The notes: generated from the letters alone by a model not told the origin. A stretch of DNA of 64,000 nucleotides from Oxalobacteraceae sp. CFBP 8761 (GCA_014841595.1 JACYUE010000002.1:930001-994000); one strand, 5' to 3'; shown: positions 1 to 9,638, numbered from the stretch's first letter. Program-made: numbers and translations.

Positions 1-745
1 AATACGCGTTGCCGTGGGCGCTGCGCTTGCTGCCGTCCATGACGAACAAGCCGCGCGACGCAAAGCCCACGCGCGTCATCAGGCCATCGATGCGCGCTTT
101 GAGGCTGACATCGGCCAGTGGCGTGAATTTGTTGAACAGCGGCGCGATGACGGTCGGGTAGAACGCAATCATCAGGAGCTGGAACCCGCTCCAGACGAAC
201 CACGTGTACAGCCACCACAGCGAGCCGCTAGCTTCCATCAGCTTGAGTACGACCCACAGCAGCGGCAGGCCGATCAGCGCGCCCACGAACGTGCTCTTGA
301 TCAGGTCGCCCCACCACAGGCCGGGCGTCATCTTGTTGAAGCCGAAGCGCTGCTCAAGGACGAACTGGCGGTACCAGTCGAGCGGCAGATCGAGCACACT
401 GGCAATCACGGCAAACGCAACGACGAGCACCAGCTGGTGCATCAGGCCGGGGCCGGTAAATGGCAGGATCGCCAGCGACAGCAATTGCAGGCCGCCCATC
501 AGCGTGAAGCCGATCAGGACGATGGCGCCCCACAGCGTGCCGATCAGGCCGAGCCGGGTCTTGGCGACGGTGTAGTCGGCCGCTTTCTGGTGCGCCGCGA
601 GCGGCACTTTCGGCGCAAACTCGGCCGGCACGCTGGCGCGGTGGCGCGCGATATGCCGGATATGGCGCGCGGCCAGCCAGGTGCGCAGCGACAAGGTGAG
701 CAGCAGGAAAACGACGAACAAAACCGAAAACGCGAATGAAGACAT
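1..745 (-). CDS. M48 (Ste24-type) membrane metalloprotease, 3' part cut off by window edge
   Basis: I translated this myself on the minus strand from the ATG at 745-743. About 248 residues are visible and the frame runs off the left edge. The protein begins MSSFAFSVLFVVFLLLTL, and several hydrophobic segments follow, near residues 1-20, 65-92, 100-120 and 160-215. The last visible residues include GLFVMDGSKRSAHGNAY, the conserved stretch just before the HExxH zinc site in Ste24/CAAX-prenyl-protease-like M48 enzymes. The HExxH itself lies outside the window. Known members are membrane-embedded zinc endopeptidases; the substrate here is unknown. The gene is divergent from orn, with only 47 bp between the two starts. 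Confidence 0.85.
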   Translation of the reverse strand, partial: MSSFAFSVLFVVFLLLTLSLRTWLAARHIRHIARHRASVPAEFAPKVPLAAHQKAADYTVAKTRLGLIGTLWGAIVLIGFTLMGGLQLLSLAILPFTGPGLMHQLVLVVAFAVIASVLDLPLDWYRQFVLEQRFGFNKMTPGLWWGDLIKSTFVGALIGLPLLWVVLKLMEASGSLWWLYTWFVWSGFQLLMIAFYPTVIAPLFNKFTPLADVSLKARIDGLMTRVGFASRGLFVMDGSKRSAHGNAY

Positions 746-792
746 TCTGTGCCTGTGAGAAAATGCAGGATTGATTAGGCAAAGAGAGAATT

Positions 793-1377
793 ATGTCACA
801 AGCGACACCTTCCGCAGTGCCGGGCACGCCCCAGCGGCCCAATGAATTCAACCTCGTCTGGCTCGACATGGAAATGACGGGCCTCGACCCGGATAACGAC
901 CGCATCATCGAGGTCGCCGTCGTCGTCACCGATCCCGACCTGAACATCATCGCCGAAGGCCCGGTGTTCGCGATCCACCAGTCGGATGAAACACTCGATA
1001 AGATGGACAACTGGAACAAGGGCACCCATGGCAAGTCGGGCCTGATTGACCGGGTCAAGGCGTCAACCGTGACGGAAGCCCAGGCCGAAGTCGAACTGAT
1101 CGAATTTCTCAAGCAGTACGTCCCCAAGAACAAGTCGCCGATGTGCGGCAATTCGATCTGCCAGGACCGCCGCTTCATGGCCCGTGGCATGCCGAAGCTC
1201 GAGGCGTTCTTCCATTACCGTAATCTCGACGTGTCGACGCTGAAGGAACTGTGCCGCCGCTGGAAGCCCGAGCTGGCGTCCGGCTTCAAGAAGCACCAGA
1301 AGCACACGGCGCTGGCCGACATCGTCGAGTCGATCGAAGAGCTGCGCTACTACCGTGAGCACTTCATCAAACTGTGA
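793..1377 (+). CDS. orn: Oligoribonuclease (3'-5' exoribonuclease)
   Basis: The 194-aa product degrades 2-5 nt RNAs (including pGpG from c-di-GMP turnover) to mononucleotides in the cytoplasm. DEDDh exonuclease signatures are visible: [10 protein letters not shown] with Asp25 and Glu27, the central [11 protein letters not shown] segment, and the C-terminal [10 protein letters not shown] with the catalytic His and Asp, followed by the family-typical ending YYREHFIKL. It is slightly longer than the E. coli enzyme because of an N-terminal extension of about 13 residues before [10 protein letters not shown] purine-rich AAAGAGAGA precedes the ATG. The gene is divergent from the M48 protease. The c-di-GMP link is of interest because a GGDEF/EAL protein lies at 57-60 kb. 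Confidence 0.97.
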   Translation: MSQATPSAVPGTPQRPNEFNLVWLDMEMTGLDPDNDRIIEVAVVVTDPDLNIIAEGPVFAIHQSDETLDKMDNWNKGTHGKSGLIDRVKASTVTEAQAEVELIEFLKQYVPKNKSPMCGNSICQDRRFMARGMPKLEAFFHYRNLDVSTLKELCRRWKPELASGFKKHQKHTALADIVESIEELRYYREHFIKL

Positions 1378-1477
1378 TGCTTTAACGGTAATGCGAGAGT
1401 TGTAAAGTTGCGCAAGGGTCACTGTCAAACCGGAAAAAGCTGCAATCCGGCAAGCAAGTTATGCGACAATCCTTGGC

Positions 1478-1609
1478 ATGGCCTCGCTCTCCGCTACCGC
1501 TTTTTCGGGTGACAGTGTGATGGCTGCGCAGATGCGCAGCCACGACTAGCGCCAGTGCCCGCTCGGCGCACCCGACACCTGGCCGCCGTCCCTCCGGACG
1601 GCCGTCGAC
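1478..1609 (+). pseudogene. Interrupted 5' end of the hybrid kinase gene (in-frame amber codon at 1547)
   Basis: From ATG 1478 the frame reads 23 codons ending ...MAAQMRSHD, then TAG at 1547-1549, then RQCPLGAPDTWPPSLRTAVD, and runs without a break into the ATG at 1610. The paralogous kinase at 16696 reads SMDWSATPLGPLSGWPQSLRTSV at the same place, so the amber codon stands exactly where a conserved Trp (TGG) is expected. No ATG, GTG or TTG lies between the TAG and 1610, so the conserved segment cannot be translated by ordinary initiation. It could be a real nonsense mutation, a sequencing error, or read-through. Confidence 0.7.
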
Positions 1610-3979
1610 ATGTTGCTGCATTCGGCCTTCCCGATGTTCGTTGCGTGGGGACCACAGCACATCGTCCTGTACAACGATGCCTATATCCCGATCCTCGGCG
1701 AGCGCCACCCAGATGCGCTCGGTCAGCCGTTCACGGCCGTGTGGCCCGAGGTCTGGCCCGAGCTGCAGCCGCAGATCGAACGCACGATGGCGGGCAAGCC
1801 GGTCTTTTTCGAAGATTACGGGCTGTGCCTGCTGCGGAACGGCTACCCCGAGCGCGCCTGGTTCACTTTCTCGTACGCCCCGTTGCATGCCGATGGCGGC
1901 AGTGTCGGCGGCCTGTTCTGCACCGCGATGGAAACCACGGCTCGCATGCTGGGCGAGCGCCGCGCGGCGTTCCGGCTCATGCTGTCCGACGCGCTGGCAG
2001 TGCTGGCCGATCCGGGTGACGTGATTGCCACCGCCAGTGCGCTGCTGGGTGCAGAATTAAGTGCAGACTCGACCACGACACGCGCGCGGTATGCCGAGAT
2101 CGATCCGCTCAGCGGAACCTTGGCCGCACCCTGCCTGTCGGCCCTGGCGGACAGCGCGCAGCAGGCGCAGCCAGACCGCTTCGGTCCGGCAATGATGGCC
2201 GCGCTGCAGCAGGGCGCCGTGGTGAGCATCCACGACGCCGCCAACGATCCGCGCGCGCTGCAGTCGCCGTTTGGCGAGCGCGTGGGTGCCATGCTGGTGG
2301 TGCCGTTGATGGCGGCGGGCCGCCTGGCCGCGTGCCTGTGTGTCGATGCGCCAGCACCGCGCGCGTGGACCGAACACGATATCCGGCTGGCGCGCGACGT
2401 GGCCGAGCGCACCTGGGCCGCGGCCGGCACGGCGCGTGCGCATGCGATGCTGCGCGAGGAGCGCGACCGGGGCCGCGAGATCTTCGCCAATATCTCCGAA
2501 GGCTTCGCGCTGTTCGACCGCAACTGGGTGATGCAGCACATGAACACCGAAGGCCTGCGCATCTGCGCCGTCACGAGCGACGAGGTCATCGGCCGCAATC
2601 ACTGGGATGTGTTCCCGGCCATGCTCGAGTGCGAAGCCGGGCGCATGTACCAGAGCGTGATGGCCAGCCGCAAGGCGGGCAGCGCCGAACAGTGCCGCGT
2701 GTTTCCCGATGGCCGCCGCGTCTGGATCGATCTGCGTGCCTATCCGACCCAGGACGGCGGCATCGCCACGTTCTTCCGCGACATCACTGACCGCAAGCTG
2801 GCCGAAGAAAAACTGGTGGAGGCCGACCGCCGCAAGGATGAATTCCTGGCGATGCTCGCGCACGAACTGCGCAATCCGCTCGCGCCGATCAGCGCCGCGG
2901 CCGAGCTGCTCCGGCTCGGCAACGTCGATGCGCGCCGGGTGCACCAGAGCAGCACCATCATCAGCCGCCAGGTGCGCCACATGACGCGGCTGGTGGACGA
3001 TCTGCTCGACGTCTCGCGCGTGACGCGCGGCCTGATCACGCTGGGCCAGGCGCGCGTGGCGGCGCGCACCGTCATCGAAGAAGCCATCGAACAGGTGCGC
3101 CCGACCATCGACACGCGCGCGCAGACGCTCACCGTGCGCCTGCCGTCGGCCGGCGTCGCGGTGCTCGGCGACAAGGCGCGCCTGGTGCAGGTGGTGGCCA
3201 ATGTGCTGGCCAATGCGGCCAAGTACACGCCGGCCGGGCGCAGCATCGACCTGCGCGCCGACCTGCACGGCACACGTCTGGTGCTGAGCGTGCGCGACGA
3301 GGGCATCGGCATGGATGTCGAACTGACCGGGCGCGTGTTCGACCTGTTTACGCAGGCCGAGCGCTCATCGGACCGCGCCCAGGGCGGCCTGGGGCTTGGG
3401 CTGGCGCTGGTCAAGCACCTGGTCGAGCTGCACGGGGGTACGGTGGGTTGTTCCAGCCCGGGACTGGGCAAGGGCAGCACGTTCGTCATCACGCTGCCGC
3501 TGCTGCTCGAAGAGGCGCCGGACCTGCCAGCGCCGCAGGTCAATGCGCCAGTTGCCGTCATGCGTTTGAAAGTGCTGGTGGTCGATGACAACACGGATGC
3601 GGCCGAAATGCTTGGTTTGCTGCTGGCGGCCCAGGGGCATGACGTGGCGATCGAGCACGGGGCGCTGGGCGCACTGGCGCGGGCGCGCAGCATGCGGCCC
3701 GATGTCTGCCTGCTCGATATCGGTTTGCCTGACATCGACGGCCATGAACTGGCGCGGCGCCTACAGCAGGATCCGGAAATGGCCCATTCGGTGCTGGTGG
3801 CGGTAACGGGCTACGGGCAGCCGCAGGACCGCGATGCGGCATTGGCGGCGGGGTTTGCGCACCACCTGGTCAAGCCGCTCGATGTGGAGGTATTGCTGGA
3901 GGTGCTGGCTGGCGTGCCGGGCAGGGTGCCCGGGCAGCAGGTTCGCGAAAACGTCTGGGAACAGGTCGGGCAGGATTGA
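1610..3979 (+). CDS. Hybrid sensor histidine kinase (PAS-GAF-PAS-HisKA-HATPase-REC), N-terminus truncated
   Basis: 789 aa are readable from ATG 1610. Domain order: PAS-like (about 1-120, containing FVAWGPQHIVLYNDAY), GAF-like (about 130-275), PAS (about 285-400), HisKA with the phospho-acceptor His near 418 in MLAHELRNPLAPI, an HATPase domain (NVLANAAKYTP near 530, GLGLGLALVKHLVELHGG near 600), and a C-terminal receiver from about 653 (VLVVDDNTDAAE, phospho-Asp near 702 in CLLDIGLPD, Lys in HHLVKP). No transmembrane segment is seen, so it is probably a cytoplasmic sensor; the signal is unknown. No Shine-Dalgarno is visible at 1610. The N-terminal PAS begins upstream and is cut by the in-frame TAG at 1547, so a functional product needs correction or read-through. 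No partner regulator is adjacent. Confidence 0.85.
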   Translation: MLLHSAFPMFVAWGPQHIVLYNDAYIPILGERHPDALGQPFTAVWPEVWPELQPQIERTMAGKPVFFEDYGLCLLRNGYPERAWFTFSYAPLHADGGSVGGLFCTAMETTARMLGERRAAFRLMLSDALAVLADPGDVIATASALLGAELSADSTTTRARYAEIDPLSGTLAAPCLSALADSAQQAQPDRFGPAMMAALQQGAVVSIHDAANDPRALQSPFGERVGAMLVVPLMAAGRLAACLCVDAPAPRAWTEHDIRLARDVAERTWAAAGTARAHAMLREERDRGREIFANISEGFALFDRNWVMQHMNTEGLRICAVTSDEVIGRNHWDVFPAMLECEAGRMYQSVMASRKAGSAEQCRVFPDGRRVWIDLRAYPTQDGGIATFFRDITDRKLAEEKLVEADRRKDEFLAMLAHELRNPLAPISAAAELLRLGNVDARRVHQSSTIISRQVRHMTRLVDDLLDVSRVTRGLITLGQARVAARTVIEEAIEQVRPTIDTRAQTLTVRLPSAGVAVLGDKARLVQVVANVLANAAKYTPAGRSIDLRADLHGTRLVLSVRDEGIGMDVELTGRVFDLFTQAERSSDRAQGGLGLGLALVKHLVELHGGTVGCSSPGLGKGSTFVITLPLLLEEAPDLPAPQVNAPVAVMRLKVLVVDDNTDAAEMLGLLLAAQGHDVAIEHGALGALARARSMRPDVCLLDIGLPDIDGHELARRLQQDPEMAHSVLVAVTGYGQPQDRDAALAAGFAHHLVKPLDVEVLLEVLAGVPGRVPGQQVRENVWEQVGQD

Positions 3980-4006
3980 CAGCCAGGCCGTCAATCCTGC
4001 GGCTTA

Positions 4007-4693
4007 TCATTCAGCGCCGCAGCACTTCTTGAATTTCTTGCCGCTGCCGCAGGTGCAGTCGTCGTTGCGGCCAACCTTCGGCTCGTCGCGCACGATCGTT
4101 TCCACCGCCGGCTTGCGCAGTGGCAGCCAGTGACGGTAGATCGCCGGCACGTTCGCCTCGATCTGCAGCGCCAAGGCATGCACCTTGACCGGATCGTCGA
4201 CCTCGGCCAGTTCGGCTTCTTCGATTTCGTCCGCGCCCAGCAGGTAGATCGGGCGGATCAGTTCGGCGACATCGCTGTCCCAGATCGCATCCCACGAGCC
4301 GGCGCGCAGTTCGACGCCTTCCCAGAAGCCCCAGCACCAGGCTTCCGGATCGATCAGCACCTTGCCATCGACCTCGTGCTCGCAGAACAGCGGCTCGAAA
4401 TCCTTCGGCGCGACCTCGAACGTGATCAGCACTTCGTTCATGAAGCGCATGATCAGGTTGACGATGCGCTCTTCGTCGCGCTTGTTCTTCCATTTCGGCG
4501 CCGCGGCCTCGTCTTCGCCCCAGACCATCGGCAGCCATTCGGCCGGCATGATCGATTCCGGGCCGATCGCAATGGCGGTCAGGTAGCCGTGCAGGGTGTC
4601 CATCGTCATCGCGTCGTCGGAGCAACGGTCGGAGAGCAGGAACTGGTCGAGTTCGTCGAATTCTTTTTCGGAGAGGGGCTGTTCGAGGTGCAT
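4007..4693 (-). CDS. YecA/UPF0149 family protein with C-terminal SEC-C zinc motif
   Basis: 228 aa from the ATG at 4693 ([15 protein letters not shown]). A longer in-frame reading exists upstream but is Arg-rich and unlike the family. The body has the YecA-type helical domain ([27 protein letters not shown] and [11 protein letters not shown]). It ends in [19 protein letters not shown], a SEC-C motif that binds zinc and occurs in SecA and other translation- or secretion-linked proteins. The molecular role of the family is poorly defined. It lies downstream of, and on the same strand as, the esterase gene (130 bp gap), and ends close to the convergent hybrid kinase. Confidence 0.88.
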   Translation of the reverse strand: MHLEQPLSEKEFDELDQFLLSDRCSDDAMTMDTLHGYLTAIAIGPESIMPAEWLPMVWGEDEAAAPKWKNKRDEERIVNLIMRFMNEVLITFEVAPKDFEPLFCEHEVDGKVLIDPEAWCWGFWEGVELRAGSWDAIWDSDVAELIRPIYLLGADEIEEAELAEVDDPVKVHALALQIEANVPAIYRHWLPLRKPAVETIVRDEPKVGRNDDCTCGSGKKFKKCCGAE

Positions 4694-4823
4694 GGGGTAG
4701 GTGGTCTGTGGCGCGGGCGCGCCTGTTGCGTCAAAGGCGCCAGTGTAACGCCTGCGCCGTCGCCGGGCACGAAAAACCTGCCGGCGAGGCGCTGCTTGCA
4801 ACGTTTACTTCAGTGAAAAATGA

Positions 4824-5864
4824 TTAACGCTTGGCGTTGAATGCCTTGGTCAGCTCGTCAGCTGCGAACTGCTGGGCTTCCTTGGCCTTTGGCACCACGG
4901 CGTCCATGCCGAAGAACTCGTGGGTCACGCCGGTGAAGTGGCGATAGTTGACGGTCACGCCTTCCTTCTTGAGGCGGTCGGCGTAAGCCTTACCCTCGGT
5001 CATGAGCGGATCGATTTCCGCGGTGATCACGGTTGCCGGTGGCAGGCCCTTGAGCGAGGCGGCCTTCATCGGCAGTGCGTGCGGGCTCTTCGGATCGGCG
5101 CCATAGTGCTTGAAGAACCACGTCATCATCGCCTTGTTCAGCGGCTTGGCGTTGGCGTTCTTCTTGTACGACTCGTTGTTCATGTCGTCGTTCACGACCG
5201 GATAGACCAGCAGCTGATGCACCGGCATCTGGATTTTCTTTTCCATCGCCATCATCGACACGACGGTTGCCAGGTTGCCGCCGGCCGACTCGCCCGCCAC
5301 TGCGACACGCATCGGATCGCCATTGATGTTCTTGGCATTGGCCAGCGCCCACTGGTAGGCCGCGAATGCGTCTTCGGTCTGGGTCGGGAACTTGTGCTCT
5401 GGTGCACGGCGGTAGTCGGCCGAGATCACGATCGCCTTGGCTTTCTTGGCCAGCCCGCGCACCGATGCTTCATACACCTTGGTGTCGGCAATCACGAAAC
5501 CGCCACCGTGGAAGTACACGACGACCGGGAACGGGCCCGTGCCTTCAGGCGTGAAGATGTGGATCGGGAAGCTGCCGTCCTTGCCCTGGATCGATTGCGT
5601 CTTCATCGTGACGCCTGGTTCCGGTGCCGTGCTCTTGCCGGCGTCGGTCAGTACTTTCTTGACAGCGTCGCTCGGGGTTGGCTGCTTGCGCGCTTCTTCC
5701 GGGCTCAGGGTTTCGATCGGCTTTGGCTTCAGGGCCGCCATCGCGTCCAGCACTTTTTGCATGTTCGGCTCGGCCTTCGGCGGCTGGGCGGCAGTTTGTG
5801 CGATGGCGGTGCCGGCCAGCAGGCCAGCGGCGAGAGCGATGACGGTCAAAGTCAGTTTTTTCAT
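4824..5864 (-). CDS. Exported alpha/beta hydrolase (HSL-type esterase/lipase)
   Basis: 346 aa from the ATG at 5864, chosen because it gives a clean signal peptide (MKKLTLTVIALAAGLLAGTAIA, cleavage after AIA); an in-frame upstream start would spoil it. The mature enzyme has the hormone-sensitive-lipase signature: oxyanion-hole HGGGF near residue 120, nucleophile elbow GESAGGN near 191, the acidic residue in AEIDPLMTEG near 284, and catalytic His in THEFFGM near 314. It probably hydrolyses short-chain esters in the periplasm or outside the cell. It is divergent from srkA, with 156 bp between starts. The substrate cannot be inferred from the context. Confidence 0.92.
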   Translation of the reverse strand: MKKLTLTVIALAAGLLAGTAIAQTAAQPPKAEPNMQKVLDAMAALKPKPIETLSPEEARKQPTPSDAVKKVLTDAGKSTAPEPGVTMKTQSIQGKDGSFPIHIFTPEGTGPFPVVVYFHGGGFVIADTKVYEASVRGLAKKAKAIVISADYRRAPEHKFPTQTEDAFAAYQWALANAKNINGDPMRVAVAGESAGGNLATVVSMMAMEKKIQMPVHQLLVYPVVNDDMNNESYKKNANAKPLNKAMMTWFFKHYGADPKSPHALPMKAASLKGLPPATVITAEIDPLMTEGKAYADRLKKEGVTVNYRHFTGVTHEFFGMDAVVPKAKEAQQFAADELTKAFNAKR

Positions 5865-6020
5865 GGTCAGTCCTATGCGGTTATTTGTTCGCAGCACAAT
5901 GCGCGAATACATACATGACATGAGACCTTGTTAGATTGTCACGCTCTGTGCGAGAACGAACACAGCAATAGTGAAATGTTCGCAATCACCACGCGGCCGT
6001 GCGCCGCCGTACAATGGTGC

Positions 6021-7034
6021 ATGGATAACCTGAACCCCGCCACCGCCGACGCCGCGCCAGATCACCCGTACGCGCGCCTCGATCCCGCGACCGTGCTCGA
6101 TGCGCTCGACAGTGTCGGCCTGCATGGCGACGGGCGCCTGCTGGCGCTGAACAGCTACGAAAACCGCGTCTACCGTGTGGGCCGTGAAGAAGGCGAGCCG
6201 GTGGTGGTCAAGTTTTACCGGCCTGAACGCTGGAGCGACGAGGCTATCCTGGAAGAACACGGCTTCGTTGCCGAGCTGGTGGCGCAGGAGGTCCCTGTCG
6301 TGCCGGCCATCGAGATCGACGGGTGTACGCTGCACACGTTCGACGGTTTCCGGTTTGCGGTATTCGAGAGCCGCGGCGGGCGCGCCCCGGAGCTGGGTGA
6401 CCCCGCCGTACTGGAATGGATTGGGCGCTTCATCGGCCGCATCCATGCGCAGGGCGCCGTCAAGCCATTTTTGCTGCGCCCGGCGCTCGACCCGGTCACG
6501 TTCGGCCGCGAACCGTTCGACTGGCTACGCAGCCACGACTTCGTGCCACCCGAACTGATGCCGGCCTGGTCGAGCGTGATGGAACAGGCGCTTGAAGGCG
6601 TCGCGCGCTGCTACGAGCGCGCCGGCGAGTTGCCGCTCGTGCGCCTGCATGGTGATTGCCATGGCGGCAACGTGCTGTGGACGCCCGACGGGCCGCACTT
6701 CGTCGACTTCGACGACAGCCGCATGGGCCCGGCAGTGCAGGATCTGTGGATGCTGCTGTCAGGCGAGCGGCAGGAGATGGTGGGCCAGATGGCCGACGTG
6801 TTGGCCGGCTACGAGGATTTCTGCGATTTCCACCCGCGCCAGCTGTATCTGGTCGAAGCATTGCGCACGCTGCGCCTGATCCATTACTCGGCATGGCTGG
6901 CAATGCGCTGGACCGATCCGGCGTTCCCGGCAGCTTTCCCCTGGTTCAATACCCAGCGCTACTGGCAAGATCGCATCCTTGAACTGCGCGAGCAGGTCGC
7001 GTTGATGGATGAGCCGCCGCTGTGGCAGATGTAA
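6021..7034 (+). CDS. srkA: Stress-response Ser/Thr protein kinase SrkA (YihE/RdoA family)
   Basis: 337 aa from ATG 6021 (MDNLNPATADAAPDHPYARLDP), close to the family length of about 330. In-frame ATGs further upstream would add an unconserved leader. APH-like kinase fold: NSYENRVYRVGREEG near the ATP loop, VVKFYRPERWSD with the ATP-binding Lys, catalytic loop RLHGDCHGGNVLW near 210-220, and the metal-binding FVDFDDSRMGPAVQDLWML. The E. coli homologue is a cytoplasmic kinase that protects against envelope stress and programmed death. No Shine-Dalgarno of note is seen at the chosen start. Confidence 0.93.
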   Translation: MDNLNPATADAAPDHPYARLDPATVLDALDSVGLHGDGRLLALNSYENRVYRVGREEGEPVVVKFYRPERWSDEAILEEHGFVAELVAQEVPVVPAIEIDGCTLHTFDGFRFAVFESRGGRAPELGDPAVLEWIGRFIGRIHAQGAVKPFLLRPALDPVTFGREPFDWLRSHDFVPPELMPAWSSVMEQALEGVARCYERAGELPLVRLHGDCHGGNVLWTPDGPHFVDFDDSRMGPAVQDLWMLLSGERQEMVGQMADVLAGYEDFCDFHPRQLYLVEALRTLRLIHYSAWLAMRWTDPAFPAAFPWFNTQRYWQDRILELREQVALMDEPPLWQM

Positions 7035-7151
7035 GAATGTAGATGGGTGTGGCAAAGCGCCAAGCTGATGCACGATTGCCACCCAGTTCGGCATAGCACG
7101 AGAACCGGATTTACCGGATAATCAACAGGACTGCCGCCACAGAGACTCCGC

Positions 7152-9611
7152 ATGGAACCGAACCCAGCCCAACAAGACGACACCGACTTCACGATCGACC
7201 TGTCGCCGGCCGCCGGCGCGCTGGCGCCGACCGATGTGGCGTCAATGCCAATACCAGTGTCAACGCCGGCGGCTGCTGCATTTGCGCAGTCTGTCGTGCC
7301 TGTCACGCCGGTGCTGCCCGCTGCGGCGGAACCTGCCGAATTTGCCGGTCCGGGTCGCAAACCACTCGAAATGCGCGAAATCCAGGAAGCGATCGCGCGT
7401 GTCGAGGCGGAAGCCAAGGCCAATATGGCGGCCGAGAGCCGCCACCACGCCGAAGCACGCGCCCGTTCGCTGGCCGATGAGCGTGCGTCCATCGACGCCG
7501 CTGCCGCCGCGGCGGCGCAAGCCAATTCCCAGGCCTCCGAAGACGCCATCGCCGCCAACCGCGAACGCCTCGACTCGCTGCGCGCCGCTGCCCAAGCCTC
7601 GAGCGAACGTCTGGAGGCGATCCGCCAGGAGACTGCCGAACTGCGCGCGCGCGTGAAAAGCGATACCGAAGTGCGGGTTGCCACCGAAGCGCGTGCCCGC
7701 CTCGAAGAAGAAGCGCGCCGCCGCGCGACGGCCCAGATCGAAGCCGAGGCCGAACTGGCTGCCAAGGCCGCCCGCGCGGCCGACGAACTGGTCGTGCATA
7801 CCGAGCAGGCGCGCCTGCAGGCGGTCGAGCGCATGGCCGCCGTCGAGGCGGCGCGCGAAGAAGTGCAGCACAACGCCAGCGCCGACGCCCGTATCGCCAT
7901 CCTGGCACGCGAGCGCGAACGGGCCGAACGCTCCGCGCGCCAGACCGCCGAGAAACTGGCCGACGCCGAAGCCGAAGCCCTTGAACTGACCCAGCAGCGC
8001 GAGCGCGCCGACCAGATCGCGCTGACGTCGGCCTTTGCCCGCGCGGCGGCCGAAGCGCGCGCACTCGAAGAAGCACGCGCCTACGCCCACATCGAGCAGG
8101 AGCGCGAGGCGATCGCGCTGGCCCAGGCCGAGTCCGAACGCGTGGCAGGCCAGTCGCTGCGCATGCGCCTGCAAACCGAAAAAGACATCCGCGACGCCGC
8201 CGTGCACCGCGAGCGCCAAGAACAGATGGCGGCCTCGAGCGCCGCCGCGCGGCGTGACGCCGAAACGCGCATCCTGGCCGCGACCGAAGCGCGCATCGAA
8301 GCCGACCGCAAGCTTCGCCTGGTGGCCGAAGACCGCGCCCGCGCCGAAGAAGAAGCGGGCGAGCAGGTGCAGGCGCGGCTGGAAGCCGAAGCCCAGGCCG
8401 CGCTCGACGCGCGGGCCCGCATGGCGGCCGACGAAGCGGCTACGGCTGCAGCGCAGCGCGAAGCCGAAGAACACCGGCGCGAGCGCGCGCTGGCCGACGA
8501 GCGCGCTGCACTGGCACAGGCGGCAGCCGACGCGCAGGCAGCATTGAACGACGACGACGCGTCGGCCCTGGCGCTTGAAGCGTCGCAGGTGCAGTTGCAA
8601 CAAGAGGCCGCGCAGCTGGCGGCGCAGCGCCGTGAACAGGCTGAACACCTGGTGCAGGCCGAGCAAGAACGCAAGACCGCCGAGGCGCAAGCGCTGGCGG
8701 CACTGGAACAGAAAATCGCGGCCGAGCACGAGCTGATGCTGGCAGCCCAGGCACGGGGCGAGGCCGAAGCGGCAGCAGCAGCGGCCCTGCAGGCGAAGGT
8801 CGAGGCCGAGCGGCGCATTGAGGAAGCACAGCGCGCTGCCTGGGAAGCGCAGCAGGCGCAGGCCGACGCGGCCATCGAAGAAGCCTGCCAGGCCGAGGCG
8901 GCAACCGCCGCCCAGCAGGCCCACGCGCGCCGTGCCGCCGAGCTGGCCCAGGCCCAGGCCGAACGGGCCGAGGTCGAGCAGCAGCAGGTGGCATTGACCG
9001 AAGCGGCCATTGCTGCCGAACGCGACGCGACCCGGGCTGCGCGCGAAGCGCTCGTGCTGGTCGAGCGCAAGCTGGCCGCGCAGCGCGAACAGGCCGCCGC
9101 CGACACCCGCGCCAACGAAGCGCAGGCGGCGCGTCTGGCGTCCGAACAGGCAGCGGCGCAGGCGGCCGTGTCGCGTGCCGACGCCGAGCAGGCGCAGGCC
9201 GAACTGGCGCGCCAGCGCGAGCTGGCCGAGCTGGCGGCGGTGCAGGCGGCGCTCGAAAAACGCGAAGCGCAGCGGGCGCTGCTCGAACACGCGCAAGAGC
9301 ACGCCGAGATGCAGCGCAAGGCGGCGCACGCGACGCAGCAGATGGCCGACGCACGCAAGCAACTGGTTAATCTGGAAAGCCGGCGTCAGGACGACGACGC
9401 GGTCGAGCTGGCAGCGACGCAGCGCGCCATCGGCGAGCGCAAGGTCGAAGCAGGGCAGCGCTCGGTCTCGGCCGACCTGACGCGCGAGGTGCTGGGCCGG
9501 TTCAAGCAGTCGCAGGCGCGCGCCGGCGATACATCGGCGGCGCAGGCGGCCGCCAGGCTGGCAGAAGTGATTGCGACCCAGCGCGAGCTGGACCCGGATC
9601 GCAAACCGTAA
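7152..9611 (+). CDS. Giant Ala/Glu/Arg/Gln-rich coiled-coil protein of unknown function
   Basis: 819 aa from ATG 7152. I do not recognise a family. The first 70 residues are an acidic and Ala/Pro-rich low-complexity leader with the short segment GRKPLEMREIQEAI. From about residue 80 to 800 the sequence is almost uninterrupted heptad-like A/E/R/Q/L helix with no proline, cysteine or glycine-rich breaks, so a very long (on the order of 100 nm) coiled coil is predicted. No signal peptide or transmembrane segment is visible, so it is probably cytoplasmic. It might act as a cytoskeletal, scaffold or chromosome-organising filament; no catalytic motif supports a more specific call. It is a single gene between srkA and a convergent small membrane protein. 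Confidence 0.75.
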   Translation: MEPNPAQQDDTDFTIDLSPAAGALAPTDVASMPIPVSTPAAAAFAQSVVPVTPVLPAAAEPAEFAGPGRKPLEMREIQEAIARVEAEAKANMAAESRHHAEARARSLADERASIDAAAAAAAQANSQASEDAIAANRERLDSLRAAAQASSERLEAIRQETAELRARVKSDTEVRVATEARARLEEEARRRATAQIEAEAELAAKAARAADELVVHTEQARLQAVERMAAVEAAREEVQHNASADARIAILARERERAERSARQTAEKLADAEAEALELTQQRERADQIALTSAFARAAAEARALEEARAYAHIEQEREAIALAQAESERVAGQSLRMRLQTEKDIRDAAVHRERQEQMAASSAAARRDAETRILAATEARIEADRKLRLVAEDRARAEEEAGEQVQARLEAEAQAALDARARMAADEAATAAAQREAEEHRRERALADERAALAQAAADAQAALNDDDASALALEASQVQLQQEAAQLAAQRREQAEHLVQAEQERKTAEAQALAALEQKIAAEHELMLAAQARGEAEAAAAAALQAKVEAERRIEEAQRAAWEAQQAQADAAIEEACQAEAATAAQQAHARRAAELAQAQAERAEVEQQQVALTEAAIAAERDATRAAREALVLVERKLAAQREQAAADTRANEAQAARLASEQAAAQAAVSRADAEQAQAELARQRELAELAAVQAALEKREAQRALLEHAQEHAEMQRKAAHATQQMADARKQLVNLESRRQDDDAVELAATQRAIGERKVEAGQRSVSADLTREVLGRFKQSQARAGDTSAAQAAARLAEVIATQRELDPDRKP

Positions 9612-9612
9612 C

Positions 9613-9633
9613 GGGGGCGGGCGGCCCGCCCCC
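9613..9633. terminator. GC-rich hairpin between convergent genes
   Basis: GGGGGCGGGC at 9613-9622 and GCCCGCCCCC at 9624-9633 are perfect complements around one central base, so about 8 bp can form with a 5-nt loop. It starts two bases after the stop of the coiled-coil gene and lies just before the end of the convergent gene. There is no U-run, so termination activity is uncertain. Confidence 0.45.
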
Positions 9634-9638
9634 TGTGC

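Noticed and set aside
7260..9362. 700-aa open frame opposite the coiled-coil gene
   Set aside because: It is a mirror of the Ala/Glu/Arg codon bias on the other strand (Leu/Gly/Phe/Arg-rich, no domain, no start signal).
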